Shown here: piece by piece, positions 1 through 10,064 of the stretch
How the letters are laid out: every line of letters starts with the position of its first letter
How positions within the stretch are numbered: position 1 is the first letter of the stretch
Origin: Albugo candida
Lineage: Eukaryota > Oomycota > Peronosporomycetes > Albuginales > Albuginaceae
Assembly (NCBI GenBank): GCA_905220665.1
Contig: CAJNAR010000156.1
Location: 496,001-560,000, forward strand
DNA: 64,000 nt
Direction: 5' to 3'
Notes under the pieces: generated by a model
What the model saw: the letters and a program-made list of their open reading frames with translations, nothing else
Database searches by the model: none
Told to the model about the DNA's origin: nothing
Position numbers and translations under genes: made by a program

Positions 1-1901
1 CAAGCTGTGAACTTTATGAACGAAGACTTTGTTCCGTTCTTCTTAGATCCAACAGTATCCCATCGCACTTTTTTCTGATACATCAAATAGTCGGTTGTGT
101 CTTGTGTAACAAGAAGCTGTTCGAGTGGGGTGTCATTCACTATTCGATCTCTCACGTTCTGAGGGTTTACATCCCATTCTGACCATATTTTCCAGTCCGA
201 TTTTCGAAAACGAACTAACGGTGAATACCTTCGAGTAGATTTCGACCTCAATGTCTCTGGCACGTTCGAAGTGTTGTACAAAACAGTGTTATAATCCAAG
301 ATAACAATACTTCGTGGAGGAAGACAATACTCCATCTGTTGATACCGCAAACACGCCCGATCGTTTTCTTGTGTGTTTTCCAGAAAAGAAATATTCCCGT
401 AAACAAATGCCCGCTGTGTGTATTCGTTCGTGCCTCTCGGACCGAGCGGCATCGCGTGACCTATCTGTCTTTTAGTCGATAACAAAGCCTTGTTGCACCG
501 AATCAATGTCTGATGAAGCTTGCGCAAATGCGAACGCTTTGGTTCATTATCTAAACCATCATGGTGCAGAATGGCTCCATCGGCATACATTGTTGTGACA
601 CCTGCAGACGCTGTTCGTCCAAAGTTATTGCCGCCGTGATACATCTACATTTAGCCTTGATAACCGGTTGCCTTACAATCAAGCAAGAGAGCCGACTTAC
701 GTAATAGTTATGCATGGCGCCACCAGCGGCAAACCAGCGCGCAACCACATATGCAACGTTTTCTGGGGATCGTTGATCATTTTGCTCATCCTGTGCGAAA
801 CTATTCGTCGCCCACTTTTCGTACCAAGCTTCGTTTTCAGTCCAGATGAGAGGCTGTGACGGATGTGATTTCGACTGATTTTCTGCAAATTGAAAGCAGT
901 CATTATCGTTACAGCTCGGTATCGTATTTACTGCAGCCGCTCCGTTGCACATGGTCCAGGGTATCCCAATAGCTAATCTGCGAGCCAATTGGGATATCCA
1001 CGCAACGTAGTCAGTGTCATGCCCGGTGTACTCATTTTCAATTTGAGCCATTATTATCGGTCCACCATTACTGGCAAAATATGGGCGCACCAAATTCACC
1101 ATGATAGAAAGAATCCGATCCATTTCTTGCTTCCACAATTCGTTGTTAGAGCGAACTTTCATCCCAGGAATACGATCCAACCATAATGGAAGACCTCCTC
1201 GATCCCACTCTGCACAAACTACCGACACAAAATTTGAGCAACGAAATCTAATAAACAGCGATCAACTTACCATAAGGTCCAAATCGGAGATGAACAAATA
1301 GTCCATGTGCTGCGATACGTTCGAGAAAATGCGTCAGATTTCCACGTTCTGCGAAATACAATGAGCCTCGTTTCGGCTCATGAAAATTCCAAAACACGTC
1401 TGAAGATAACATCAGATAGAACCAGACGACATAATAAACAGATGACGTACATAATTGCACCATATTGAGTCCATCTTCTTTAGCTTTGGCCAAAATTCTA
1501 TCCCAGCTTTCCGGTGTGCTTCGGGCGTAATGGATCGATCCCCCAAGAAGTATACTCGCTTTACCGTCAATTACAAATCCACGTTTGGTGTACTTGACAG
1601 CGTATCCGTTACGCTTGCTTTCAGTCCTCAGAGCATCATACGTTATGTATTGGTAGTGAGGAGCTTCGACAGGCTCATATAGAAGAAGTGGGTTGTTATT
1701 GCGTAGAGAGGGATTTCTAAAAACAATAAAAGTAGCAGATAGCATGATGATCCAGAAGCAAGCCGAATTGGCGCGATTGTAACATTTGGATCGACCAATC
1801 TTGTCGGAATTGGAGACATTGAAGGAATTGCGAGAGTTTTCATGTACTTCATGCAAAAGTGTGAGATCAGCTCCTTCGATGTCGCTTTTGTCTGGTGTCA
1901 T
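1..1901 (-). CDS. Beta-galactosidase, glycoside hydrolase family 35 (3' end beyond window)
   Basis: Predicted GH35 enzyme that removes terminal beta-galactose residues. Four exons are visible: 1901-1451, 1399-1271, 1218-701 and 644-1. Introns of 51, 52 and 56 bp have GT..AG ends, and the phases join exactly. Splicing restores family signatures: VFWNFHEPKRG after intron 1, FGPYVCAEW across intron 2, NYYMYHGG across intron 3. The likely acid/base Glu is E256 in QIENEY and the nucleophile E321 in WTENE. Residues 1-46 are polar, 47-61 form a hydrophobic segment, and the catalytic domain follows from about residue 85, so this looks like a type II membrane or signal-anchored protein. An in-frame TAA three codons upstream fixes the ATG at 1901. 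About 580 residues are seen with no break; the family usually has 650-850, so the C-terminal beta domains lie off the left edge. The only clearly intact gene here. Confidence 0.93.
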
Positions 1902-2551
1902 AATTCGTTAATGAACTTGACTGATCAATGATTGCATACAGAAAATTTAACGTCAGTTATGTGTACCGTACATTTCTTGTTGTAATGTACTTCTAATCCA
2001 AGGAAAAGAAAAATCATTCAAATTACACGGACGGAACTGACACGAGAATGGCTGCTTTTAGGTACAGATTGAATACTGATGTTTGATATAGAAAGCATTT
2101 GGTATCAGATTTCATTGTTATAAGCCCTTTTTGTGAACCATCTGATGTCAAAATGATGGAATATGTATGTGAGAGCAGAGACGGTCACCACAGAGTGCTC
2201 TACTACACCACTCTCTCATATAGGCAGTCTATCTAATAAGCAGCTGAAATCTCTGTATTGGAAAATGGTGCGATACAGAATTTCCTTACCTGGGGATAAC
2301 AAAGAAAAAGAATTCGGAATAAACACTTGTAATATAAATGAAATGAATGAGCCTTTGTGAACAAAAAAGAACTTGAGGCTCCTTTTACTCTTGATTTTAG
2401 ATTTCTGACAGAGTTATGATCCGTTGACGTTTGGCTGTTGAATCAAGAGTATCTCTTCAGGGATTGAGAGCTTCTTGAAGTCCTACAGGTGAACTTTTTC
2501 CGTAGTCAATTCACGCAACAACGCCATATTTTTGAAAAGTATGTACACTAT

Positions 2552-2635
2552 CAGCACCACTTGGGTGGTTGGACGTGGGAAAACACAACCCAGCACCACT
2601 TGGGTGGTTGGACGTGGGAAAACACAACCCAGCAC
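2552..2635. repeat. 39-bp tandem repeat, two copies plus a 6-bp partial
   Basis: Units 2552-2590 and 2591-2629 are identical, each beginning CAGCACCACTTGGG, followed by CAGCAC. The identity implies a recent slippage or duplication. 39 is a multiple of three, so forward frames stay open through it, but I see no protein signature. Confidence 0.9.
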
Positions 2636-3623
2636 ACTCCCAGCGTGGATGATATTATCTATAATGTTGTACTCAAAGCGAAGCAGTCTGCCTAGAATTC
2701 AAGACCGCTTGAGACATATGACATGACCAAGGCCTGAAATGCTGTCTGTATCCACATTCCAGATTCCAAGTAATCACCAATCAAATCATGCTGCGCATCT
2801 ATCACGGCGACGGTGAAAGGCCCCTAAGAGAGATCTCATTCGCGCTCGTGATAAGCATTGCTCAGAGACTAGTTTTTCCGATTATGATAAGCAGATATTA
2901 TCAGTGAGGAGCAGAACAGGGAAATCGCACATGCTTGCCTTAGTACTTATTTCCGATGCAATTGTAATCAAAGTGGATTCATTTGGTAGGAGTGCGTGGC
3001 TGTTTATAGTTTGCCAGCAGCTTACCATATGCTGAACATTCGCCAATAAAAATTGTGATCAAGAATAATGAATTTGCTAGAGTGATAAGCTCAAGACGTG
3101 GCTTCGCGTTTACTTTTGCAAATGACACTACTCGTGATAATCTTGATGATAACTCATTTTCTGGGTAACCAATTTGAGTACTCCATTTTGTTATCGCCAA
3201 GCGAAGCTTCTCTATCCACGTCTCACCGCAACGATGCCATCAACTGGATTTCATTTCATGTCACGATCCAATTCAGATTCGTCAGCTGCATGCCGCATCA
3301 CAAAATGAGCGCAAATGTTACTTATTATGTTGTATTGATATAATGATTGCATCGGGTTTGTTTACAGCAAATTGCATCTACAGGATTCAAAATACTATTG
3401 ATACCGGAATGGCTACAATTTTTACGTAATCCCTACAAACAGTTTACTTGGCTATGGTGCTCCTCACCCAGTCGCTTTATACCCAATTGCTACTTGACAT
3501 GCTTCCAGAATCATCGAGAAGTGGAGCAGTGACTTTCTCCGTTTAATCATCACTGAAGTGACCGGATATTAAGTAATTTGCAAGTCAGACATCAGAGATC
3601 TCTTAGAGATTCCCATCATCAAT

Positions 3624-3855
3624 TTGGCATTACCACATCTTGTCAAAGGAAATGGGTTTGCGGAAACGGGGCCCCTAATACAAATTTATTCACTACGCGC
3701 AAATCACCATCAAAGACACTGGCGCCAATACTTTTTTTTTGGCATTACCACATCTTGTCAAAGGAAATGGGTTTGCGGAAACGGGGCCCCTAATATAAAT
3801 TTATTCACTACGCGCAAATCACCATCAAAGACACTGGCGCCAATAATTTTTTTTT
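3624..3855. repeat. 115-bp tandem duplication
   Basis: Units start at 3624 and 3739, each with TTGGCATTACCACATC and ending in a T-run after GGCGCCAATA. The copies differ at only a few positions, mainly in the length of the T-run. Confidence 0.88.
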
Positions 3856-4470
3856 TTTCTCCGACTGTCGATGGCGACATGAGTCACATTATAAACTAGA
3901 CTGATTGAGTCAAATCTAGCTGAAGCGCCGTCACTAGGCATAACGATGGCATTCGGTAGGAAATATCAGTGCCTTTTAAGTGACCTGATATACTGAGATT
4001 GAAAATCAGTAATTTCCCGCTGTGTACGGTATAACATTTCAAAATACACTCGGCAAAACATTGAATTGCCATTTGCATATCCAAAGGGTAGGCGCTGTAC
4101 AAATTTCGGTGCCCTCGCTCAACGACTGGAAGTTCCAATCAAGCCTCACGTGCTTGACTCGCACACAACGCTGATCTCGCGACAGAATCGACGCGATAGA
4201 AAAGCTAATCGAATAGCTCGTCATGATTTACTCAATTACAGCCCAAGGTTACCCAAGTATTGCAATTGTGTTCAGGCTCAAATGGCGAAGCTATTTTACA
4301 CCTTCTAGTTGAAGAGGCTGCTTAACTTCGCAGAGCAGATGGGATACGGTGCGCATTAGCTCCTACTTTCATTCAAATAAGTCGACTGTGTCCATATTAC
4401 TGAAATCAAGTAATTGACTGTTTAGGCTTTCTTGAAGCTTAATGGTATTGATATTCCGACAACTTTTTTA

Positions 4471-4584
4471 AGGGTTTGGCAATTGCCACAGACGTTTTGA
4501 CTAATGTCACAGACAAAACACCTCTGTTGGCTAATTTCTATAACATTAATATGATTGGTCGATAAGGTAGCTATTTTAGGGAGC
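4471..4584. repeat. Repeat arm matching 17890-18012 in inverted orientation
   Basis: It contains GCCACAGACG, CACAGACAAAACACCTCTG and, nearer the A1 element, GGTCGATAAGGTAGCT. The reverse complement, with modest divergence, occurs right of element A3. It lies outside the A1 target duplication, so it belongs to an older repeat. Confidence 0.6.
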
Positions 4585-4800
4585 CTTTAGTAGGGAATCG
4601 TTATTCAGCACTTACCTTTTCTGTGATATCCCAGCCTCCATAAATTCATAGTCTAGGGGCCACTGATTGGTCAAATAAATATAATAGAATAACAAAATCA
4701 AAATCACGCGAATCATTATCAGCCCCCCCTTCATAAATTAATGAAAAGCGTGGCCTCTAATTGGTCTGAATAAATGCAACGAAATGAAGACAATGAAATC

Positions 4801-5250
4801 AAACGGGAGCTGCTATCCGGACAACCCCCCATAATAAAAATGAGTCAGTATATTTTAATAACCCCCCCCCCTTATTTAGGTTGATAAAAGTAGATTACAT
4901 ATTATTGCGCGGCACATCCTCAACGGGACACCCCTTGACCCGCCATTTGAAACCCTATACAACACATAAGTGCCACAACTACAGCACAATCAGCCAAATT
5001 CTGAGCAAGCGCAATTTAAGTCAACAGCATTCATGCATGCCGGTTTGTCTTTGATATTTCTAACTGACATCTGCCGTTTTTCCAGACTCATCCCATCACA
5101 ATGACAATTGCCAATAGCGAACAAAATGCAAAAGTGAAAGAAAAGGGCGTTGACCTAAGCCAGAAACGTTTATGCTGATTCGTGTATTAATTGTTCTTAC
5201 CGTTTGTTTTTCAGGCTATTGAAATGACGTTGGCGGTGTAATACAACGTA
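4801..5250 (+). mobile_element. Internal-deletion derivative of MULE-D
   Basis: 4801-4980 matches the 5' end of MULE-D (13330-13490: GGGAGCTGCTATCCG, then CTTATTTAGGT, then GCGGCACATGCTGAACGG-like text). 4985-5235 matches its 3' linker exons (15755-15985: CAATCAGCCAAATT.., CAGACTCATCCCAT, TTTTTCAGGCTATTGAAAT). The transposase between them is missing, so this is a non-autonomous deletion product lying inside A1. Confidence 0.75.
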
Positions 5251-5925
5251 CATTATATTAGACGAAATCTAGGGTGCGGGTGTGTGTGTGGAATTTTTAA
5301 TATGGGGCGGGTGGGTGTCGGGTGGTATTTCTTTATTTTTTGTAGTGAACATCTAGAAACTAAATAAACACCAGCAATTAGCAGCTCCCAATCAGAATGA
5401 AACTTCTATTTCCGCAAATTTTGTGCTACTTAACCCAAGTCTGTTTTCAAATCTACTGCTGCAAATGTTGCTGGTGCTGTTGGTGCTTCTTTGCATTTAC
5501 TGCGCAGTGACAGCAAGCTGGCCTTCGCAGGCAAGGCGAGCTGCTATACCCACTGCGAGTAGATCACCTGCAATAAATAAATTGTCAGATAAATATGACT
5601 GTTGCCGGCATAATCAGCAGACAATACAGCTTACCTGCTGACACAGCCATCTATTTATTGAGAGCAGCATGAGCACTTTCCGCTAGGATGTTGTTACATG
5701 TCCATAGTAACGCTTATTGTGCAGGAAAGCAACAAAAACGCTCCTTGTAACGCCAAGGTAGCACACCGAAGCTTCAGGGAAGGTGGCATGCATTTCCGGA
5801 AGTTGGGTATGATGAGATAGTGTGATTTTATTGTATTTTATTCCGTTGCATTTATTTGAGCCAGTCTGATGCCACCATTTCCATCAATCTAGGGGTGGGA
5901 GCTAAATATTGATTCTCGTAATTTT
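5251..5925. other. Interior and right end of element A1, no gene
   Basis: 5350-5660 is a family module also found at 33640-33720 and 33960-34160 (CTACTGCTGCA.., CAGTGACAGCAAGCT.., AGTAGATCACCTGC..). 5820-5925 is the first part of the right inverted repeat of A1. No coding potential recognised. Confidence 0.65.
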
Positions 5926-8440
5926 GGGAATTCGGTATAGCCACACGCCACTTTGGTATAGCCAAAGCGCTAACTTAACTGAGAATACCGGTAACGTTGC
6001 ACCCCCAAAATATCCTAAATAAATGGGAACCGGTATCACAACACTCGCTAAATTAAAATTGAATCAGGGAACAGGTATCGCCACACCCCCTAATCAAGGA
6101 ATCCGCATTAGTCACACACCCTAATTATCCAACTCGCTACACACCTGCATACATTGCTGTACGCACGCTAACGTGAATACACTGCTCTTAACATGCCACT
6201 TGCTCCACCCCGGAACACACCTATGAGACCTATGAGATTGCAGAAGTGGCAATAAAAATCTTCGCGTGGCAAGAAGGCTATACCACAAAGAAAGGTCGCA
6301 CAAAGGTCGACAAGTACGGAAATACTAGGAGGGTGTGGCTTTCTTGCGTCCATGGTGGTCGGTACAAAAAAAGGGCACGATGATCCGCCAAAGATCAACG
6401 CGGCTTCTAATGTGCCCATGGTTAGTCACCATTCAGCGCCAACTCAATCAAACTTCTGTGCAAGAATGGTGAGTGAGTGTGGTCGGTGCAATTCACAATC
6501 ATGAGGCAGCACAGAGTCTTGCAGCATTCCCAGAAACCAGGGAATTGAATCAGGTCGAGAGGCACCAAATTCTGGACACCACAAAAGGTGGAGCACCTCC
6601 TCGGTTGATTTTGAGTACGATGAAGCGGTCTGATCCTACTTTTCTTTCCACCGGGCAAGACATTTACAATGTTAGAACACGTGAACGAGCGGAGTTTCTC
6701 CTTGGTCGTAGCCCTCTTGAAGCATTTCTGGACACACTAGAGGAAAATGCCATTAGGAATTAGCTTGATCGGGACCCCTCACCGGGTCAATTAACGCACC
6801 TCTTAATTGCACCTCAGCCTTTTATCTTGACAGAAAATGATTTTTCTTCGAGGGGGGGGGGGTTCTTATAGCAGAATCGACACACAAAATCAACAGGTGA
6901 GTAAAATGCTTTGCAATCAATTTTTGCCCAACATAAACTAAAAGCAGACAAAATCTCCAGGATTAAAAGTGCCATTGTTCCATGTCATGGAAAGGGTAAG
7001 CAGAAACCAGTCCTATCCCCTTTGCTATATTTTCTCGCGACACGAATCAGAAGATGATTACATTTGGGCACTTGGGCAAATGAAGGTAGTTTTACAAGAT
7101 AGAACCACTGGGCCGATTGTCATTGTCACTGACAGAGAATTGGCGTTGATGGCTGCAATCTCACGGGCTCTACCTGAAGCGAAGAATCTACTTTGCATAT
7201 GGCATATCAATAAGAATGTCCTGGGAAATGCTAAAAAGCACTTTACAAAAGACGAAGACGAGAAAGATTTTTCCACACAGTGGCACGGATTGTACCCCTC
7301 TGCCACTAAACAGGAATTCGAAGAGAATTGGGTGCTCCTTAAAGATGATATTAATAATACTGGCTATGCGTATTTACAAACACTTCGATTCCGCTCAAGG
7401 AGACATTCATCCTTGCTTGGACTAAAGAAGTAAAGCATTTTGGGCATGTAGCTACATTTCGCGTTGTAGGCGGACTTGCAACCTTGAAGAAATGGATGGC
7501 AGATTCACTAGGGGATTTGGCAACAGTTGATGAAAAATTGGTTCTCGCAGCTCAACAGCAGCGCCAAAGTTAAAAAGTTGCATACGATCGTACACATATC
7601 ATCGTCCGCCTTAGTGGGAGCTTCTGGACAATTGTGAATAAAAATATTACACATTATGCATTGAATGAAATTTGTAACACTATTGTAGGCATATAGTTGT
7701 GTACTGGACTGGAAAGGTATGTACTGACCATGTTTTGTTTTCTGCAGGTCTTCAAGCAGTACCAAATGGCACTATTGATGGAGAACAATGAAAAATGCAC
7801 TAGAACATTCACGAGCACTAAGGGATGGCCGTGCTCTCATGTCATCAAAGAGATGCACAAGATGGGTCAATCTTGCATGAAGCTCATTTGCATGAGCACT
7901 GGTGGCTTCACAAGCCTATACATCCCACACTGTGTCCTGCAATGCCTCGTCAGGAAAAACAAGCCTTTCGGGCATTATGAAAAGTTGCAAGAGCGTTACT
8001 CGGTCTTGCCTCCACACAGACAGCGCCTTTTTGAGCAGGCTCTCAATTGCCTTGCATCTGGTCCAGGCCCAGGGGTAAATGATCCTGCCACAGTGGCCTC
8101 ACAAGGACGGCCGAAAGGGTCAACGAGTACCAATCGAGATCTGTCCGCATTTGAGTACGTTGAGAGGGAGGGGCAGAAACTGCCAAAACGAAGATGCGGG
8201 GCCTGCAAACAAGAAGGTTACAACAGGCGCACATGTCCACAACCCAGAATTAACAAGACAAATCTGTAATTCAATCTAGGGTGTGTGGCGATAAAGGTTC
8301 TTTAATTTTTTAATGTAGGGTGTGTGGTGTTACCGGTTCCCATTTATTTAGGATATTTAGGGGGTGCAACGATACCGGTGTTCTGATTTAAATTAGGGGT
8401 GTGGCTATATCAAAAGTGGGGAGTGGCTATACCGAATCCC
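5926..8440 (+). mobile_element. MULE-1, Mutator-like element inserted in A1
   Basis: Terminal inverted repeats of about 170 bp begin GGGAATTCGGTATAGCC on the left and end GGCTATACCGAATCCC on the right. Both contain the motif ..ACCGGT..AAATATCC/GGATATTTAGG. The flanks TAATTTT (left) and TAATATT (right) may be a decayed target duplication. It encloses a transposase pseudogene on the plus strand and splits the right end of A1, so it is younger than A1. MULE-2 at 42.2 kb is a sister copy. Confidence 0.88.
6205..8269 (+). pseudogene. MULE-1 transposase, frameshifted
   Basis: DDE transposase of the Mutator superfamily, which would cut and paste MULE-1. In order: a FAR1-like DNA-binding head at 6215-6530 (EGYTTKKGRTKVDKYG..HGGRYKK, with a frameshift near 6355); a linker with LGRSPLEAFLDTLEEN (to 6760); a 64-bp intron at 6897-6960; the MULE catalytic core from 6961 with VTDRELAL and LLCIWHINKNV; a frameshift near 7380 and a stop at 7571-7573; a second intron at 7685-7747; a SWIM-like finger (CTRTF..GWPCSHV); and a C-terminal knuckle RRCGACKQEGYNRRTC ending at 8269. 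The first catalytic Asp is intact. The same two introns occur in MULE-2. Shifts and stops make it non-functional as read. Confidence 0.88.
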
Positions 8441-8567
8441 TAATATTATTATATTTATGCTGATATATTGTGTTCAACCAATCAGAGGCCACATTTCCCA
8501 TTCATTTATGGAGGCTGAGCGCTGAGTACAGAAAAGGTGAGTGCTAAATAACGAATCCCCTTTAGTA

Positions 8568-9121
8568 TTCACTCACGCTCTTGATAGTTTTCCCACTTCA
8601 TTTGCTAAAATACATCAATAATCATCACTCACCCATCACGCGCGGTGACTCACTTTCAACTACACCTCGGCACAAACACACTATATTGAACTCAACCTAA
8701 CAACCTTATACACTGAGCACATATACACCATAAAATTTTCTTCAACATGTACATTACCAAAAGTAGCTTTTATTTAGCAAGTAAAAATACTGCGATTATA
8801 GTCACAACTCTTTGAAAAATTATGTAAAAGCTATTTTTATAACTAAAAATAACAATCTTAGCTTTTTCTCGGTGAGTATTCGCGATAAAAGAGATTGACT
8901 GATTGATCTAGAAAGCTGAGAATCTGAATTTTTTTCCTTTCGAGTGAATTAAATGCTAGTAAGTTGAGTGAATTGTACTAGTGAGCTGAGTGGAAGTAGT
9001 TTTTACGAGTAAGTGACTATTGATTTCGGTCTAAAGTCAATTTGAGTGAAGTTTGGCCAAGAATTAGGGGGATGAGTGAATTCGATCAAGAGGTCGAGTG
9101 AATAATAAAAGACTCCCCTAT
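8568..9121. mobile_element. AT-rich MITE-like element (tentative)
   Basis: The ends are imperfect inverted repeats: TATTCACTCACGCTCTTGAT at 8566-8585 against the reverse complement of ATCAAGAGGTCGAGTGAATA near 9086-9107. GAGTGAAT recurs repeatedly between 8940 and 9105. No coding frame. A small non-autonomous element is the simplest reading, but the ends are poorly defined. Confidence 0.4.
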
Positions 9122-10060
9122 TTTACTGCTTCAACGTAAAACATAATCTAAAACTTCTCGGTTTTTATGAAGCGAATTGTTATAGCGACCGCCTATATTC
9201 ACCCCCCTATAACTATTCTCATCCCCCAATCCACGAGCCAATAAGATCATTCCGTATCAATTTCCATCAATCACGAAATCATTATGATATGTGTGTCATA
9301 CTTTGCTGCGTATGTGTTATCAAATGCAAGGACCGTGCTCAGCCTGCGAGCTTTTTGGTTGCAGTCAAAAGTCGATATCCTGCTCACATATAGCAAAATA
9401 TAATCCGCTGCCTAGCTCTGCTTATTGTCATTCTTTTATCGAATACTCATCATGTTGTTATAAGTAAGAATTTTGGATGATAGCATCGATTTACAATTCT
9501 TTACTTCACCATTTTAAGCCTTCATGTAGCGATGCGTTGCAACTTCTGCTCCAATGTCAGTAACATGAAATGACATAGCCATGGTATCCTCTTCTTACCA
9601 TCTGATTGTTGTGAAATTGCGCTCTTGATCTGATTTCAATGCCGTTGGATCAAGGAGGACAAGGACAAAATAATTTTGTATTGCTATATTATGATTTTCA
9701 TCTACCCAAGTTGAAATATACTCATCGAGATTGTCATTACTTCTTGCGAATAGCTCTTGCCTTCCAGTGGAGGTGATCCTATATTATATCAACATTTATT
9801 TTGGGTTTTTGGTCATCCTAAAGGTTAGGTTTTAATTTTATTTGCAAAACATATTTTCTACCTAATTGAAATATACCCGCATAAATGTATTGTGATTTGA
9901 ACCAAAACCATTCCTTCTCGTCCATGAAGTCACCATGGACTGACTACTCGCTGATGTGCTCCAATTCTTCTGTGTCTATTGTTTGTACGACTTTGTGATA
10001 AATGATTGCTGATTGTCACGTGATTGGTATAATTGATACGAAATGCTGTGTGTGTGATTA
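9122..10060. other. No gene recognised
   Basis: AT-rich sequence between the MITE-like element and MULE-B. I see no long frame, inverted repeat or similarity to other parts of the window. Confidence 0.55.
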
Positions 10061-10064
10061 TAGG

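Larger units (their letters stand above)
1902..4470. other. Intergenic, no gene recognised
   Basis: Upstream flank of the beta-galactosidase. Short open frames exist (for example around 3098-3343), but none shows a domain, a convincing splice pattern or similarity to anything else in the window. It holds two tandem duplications listed separately. Confidence 0.6.
4593..8559. mobile_element. Family A MULE-like element A1, disrupted by MULE-1
   Basis: The left end reads GGGAATCGTTATTCAGC and the right end is its inverted counterpart finishing ..ATAACGAATCCC. CTTTAGTA stands at 4585-4592 and again at 8560-8567, an 8-bp target duplication extendable to 9 bp, as expected for Mutator-like elements. 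Each long terminal repeat has two sub-units ('CAGCCTCCATAAATTCAT' and 'CACCCTTCATAAATTAATG' types). Removing MULE-1 (5926-8440) leaves about 1.45 kb, comparable with A2-A5. The right inverted repeat is cut in two by MULE-1, at 5820-5925 and 8441-8559. Confidence 0.82.

Noticed and set aside
1902..1960. Oomycete-type initiator and promoter upstream of the beta-galactosidase
   Set aside because: CAATCATTGATC is only a weak match to the CATT-type initiator core. Not enough to call a promoter.
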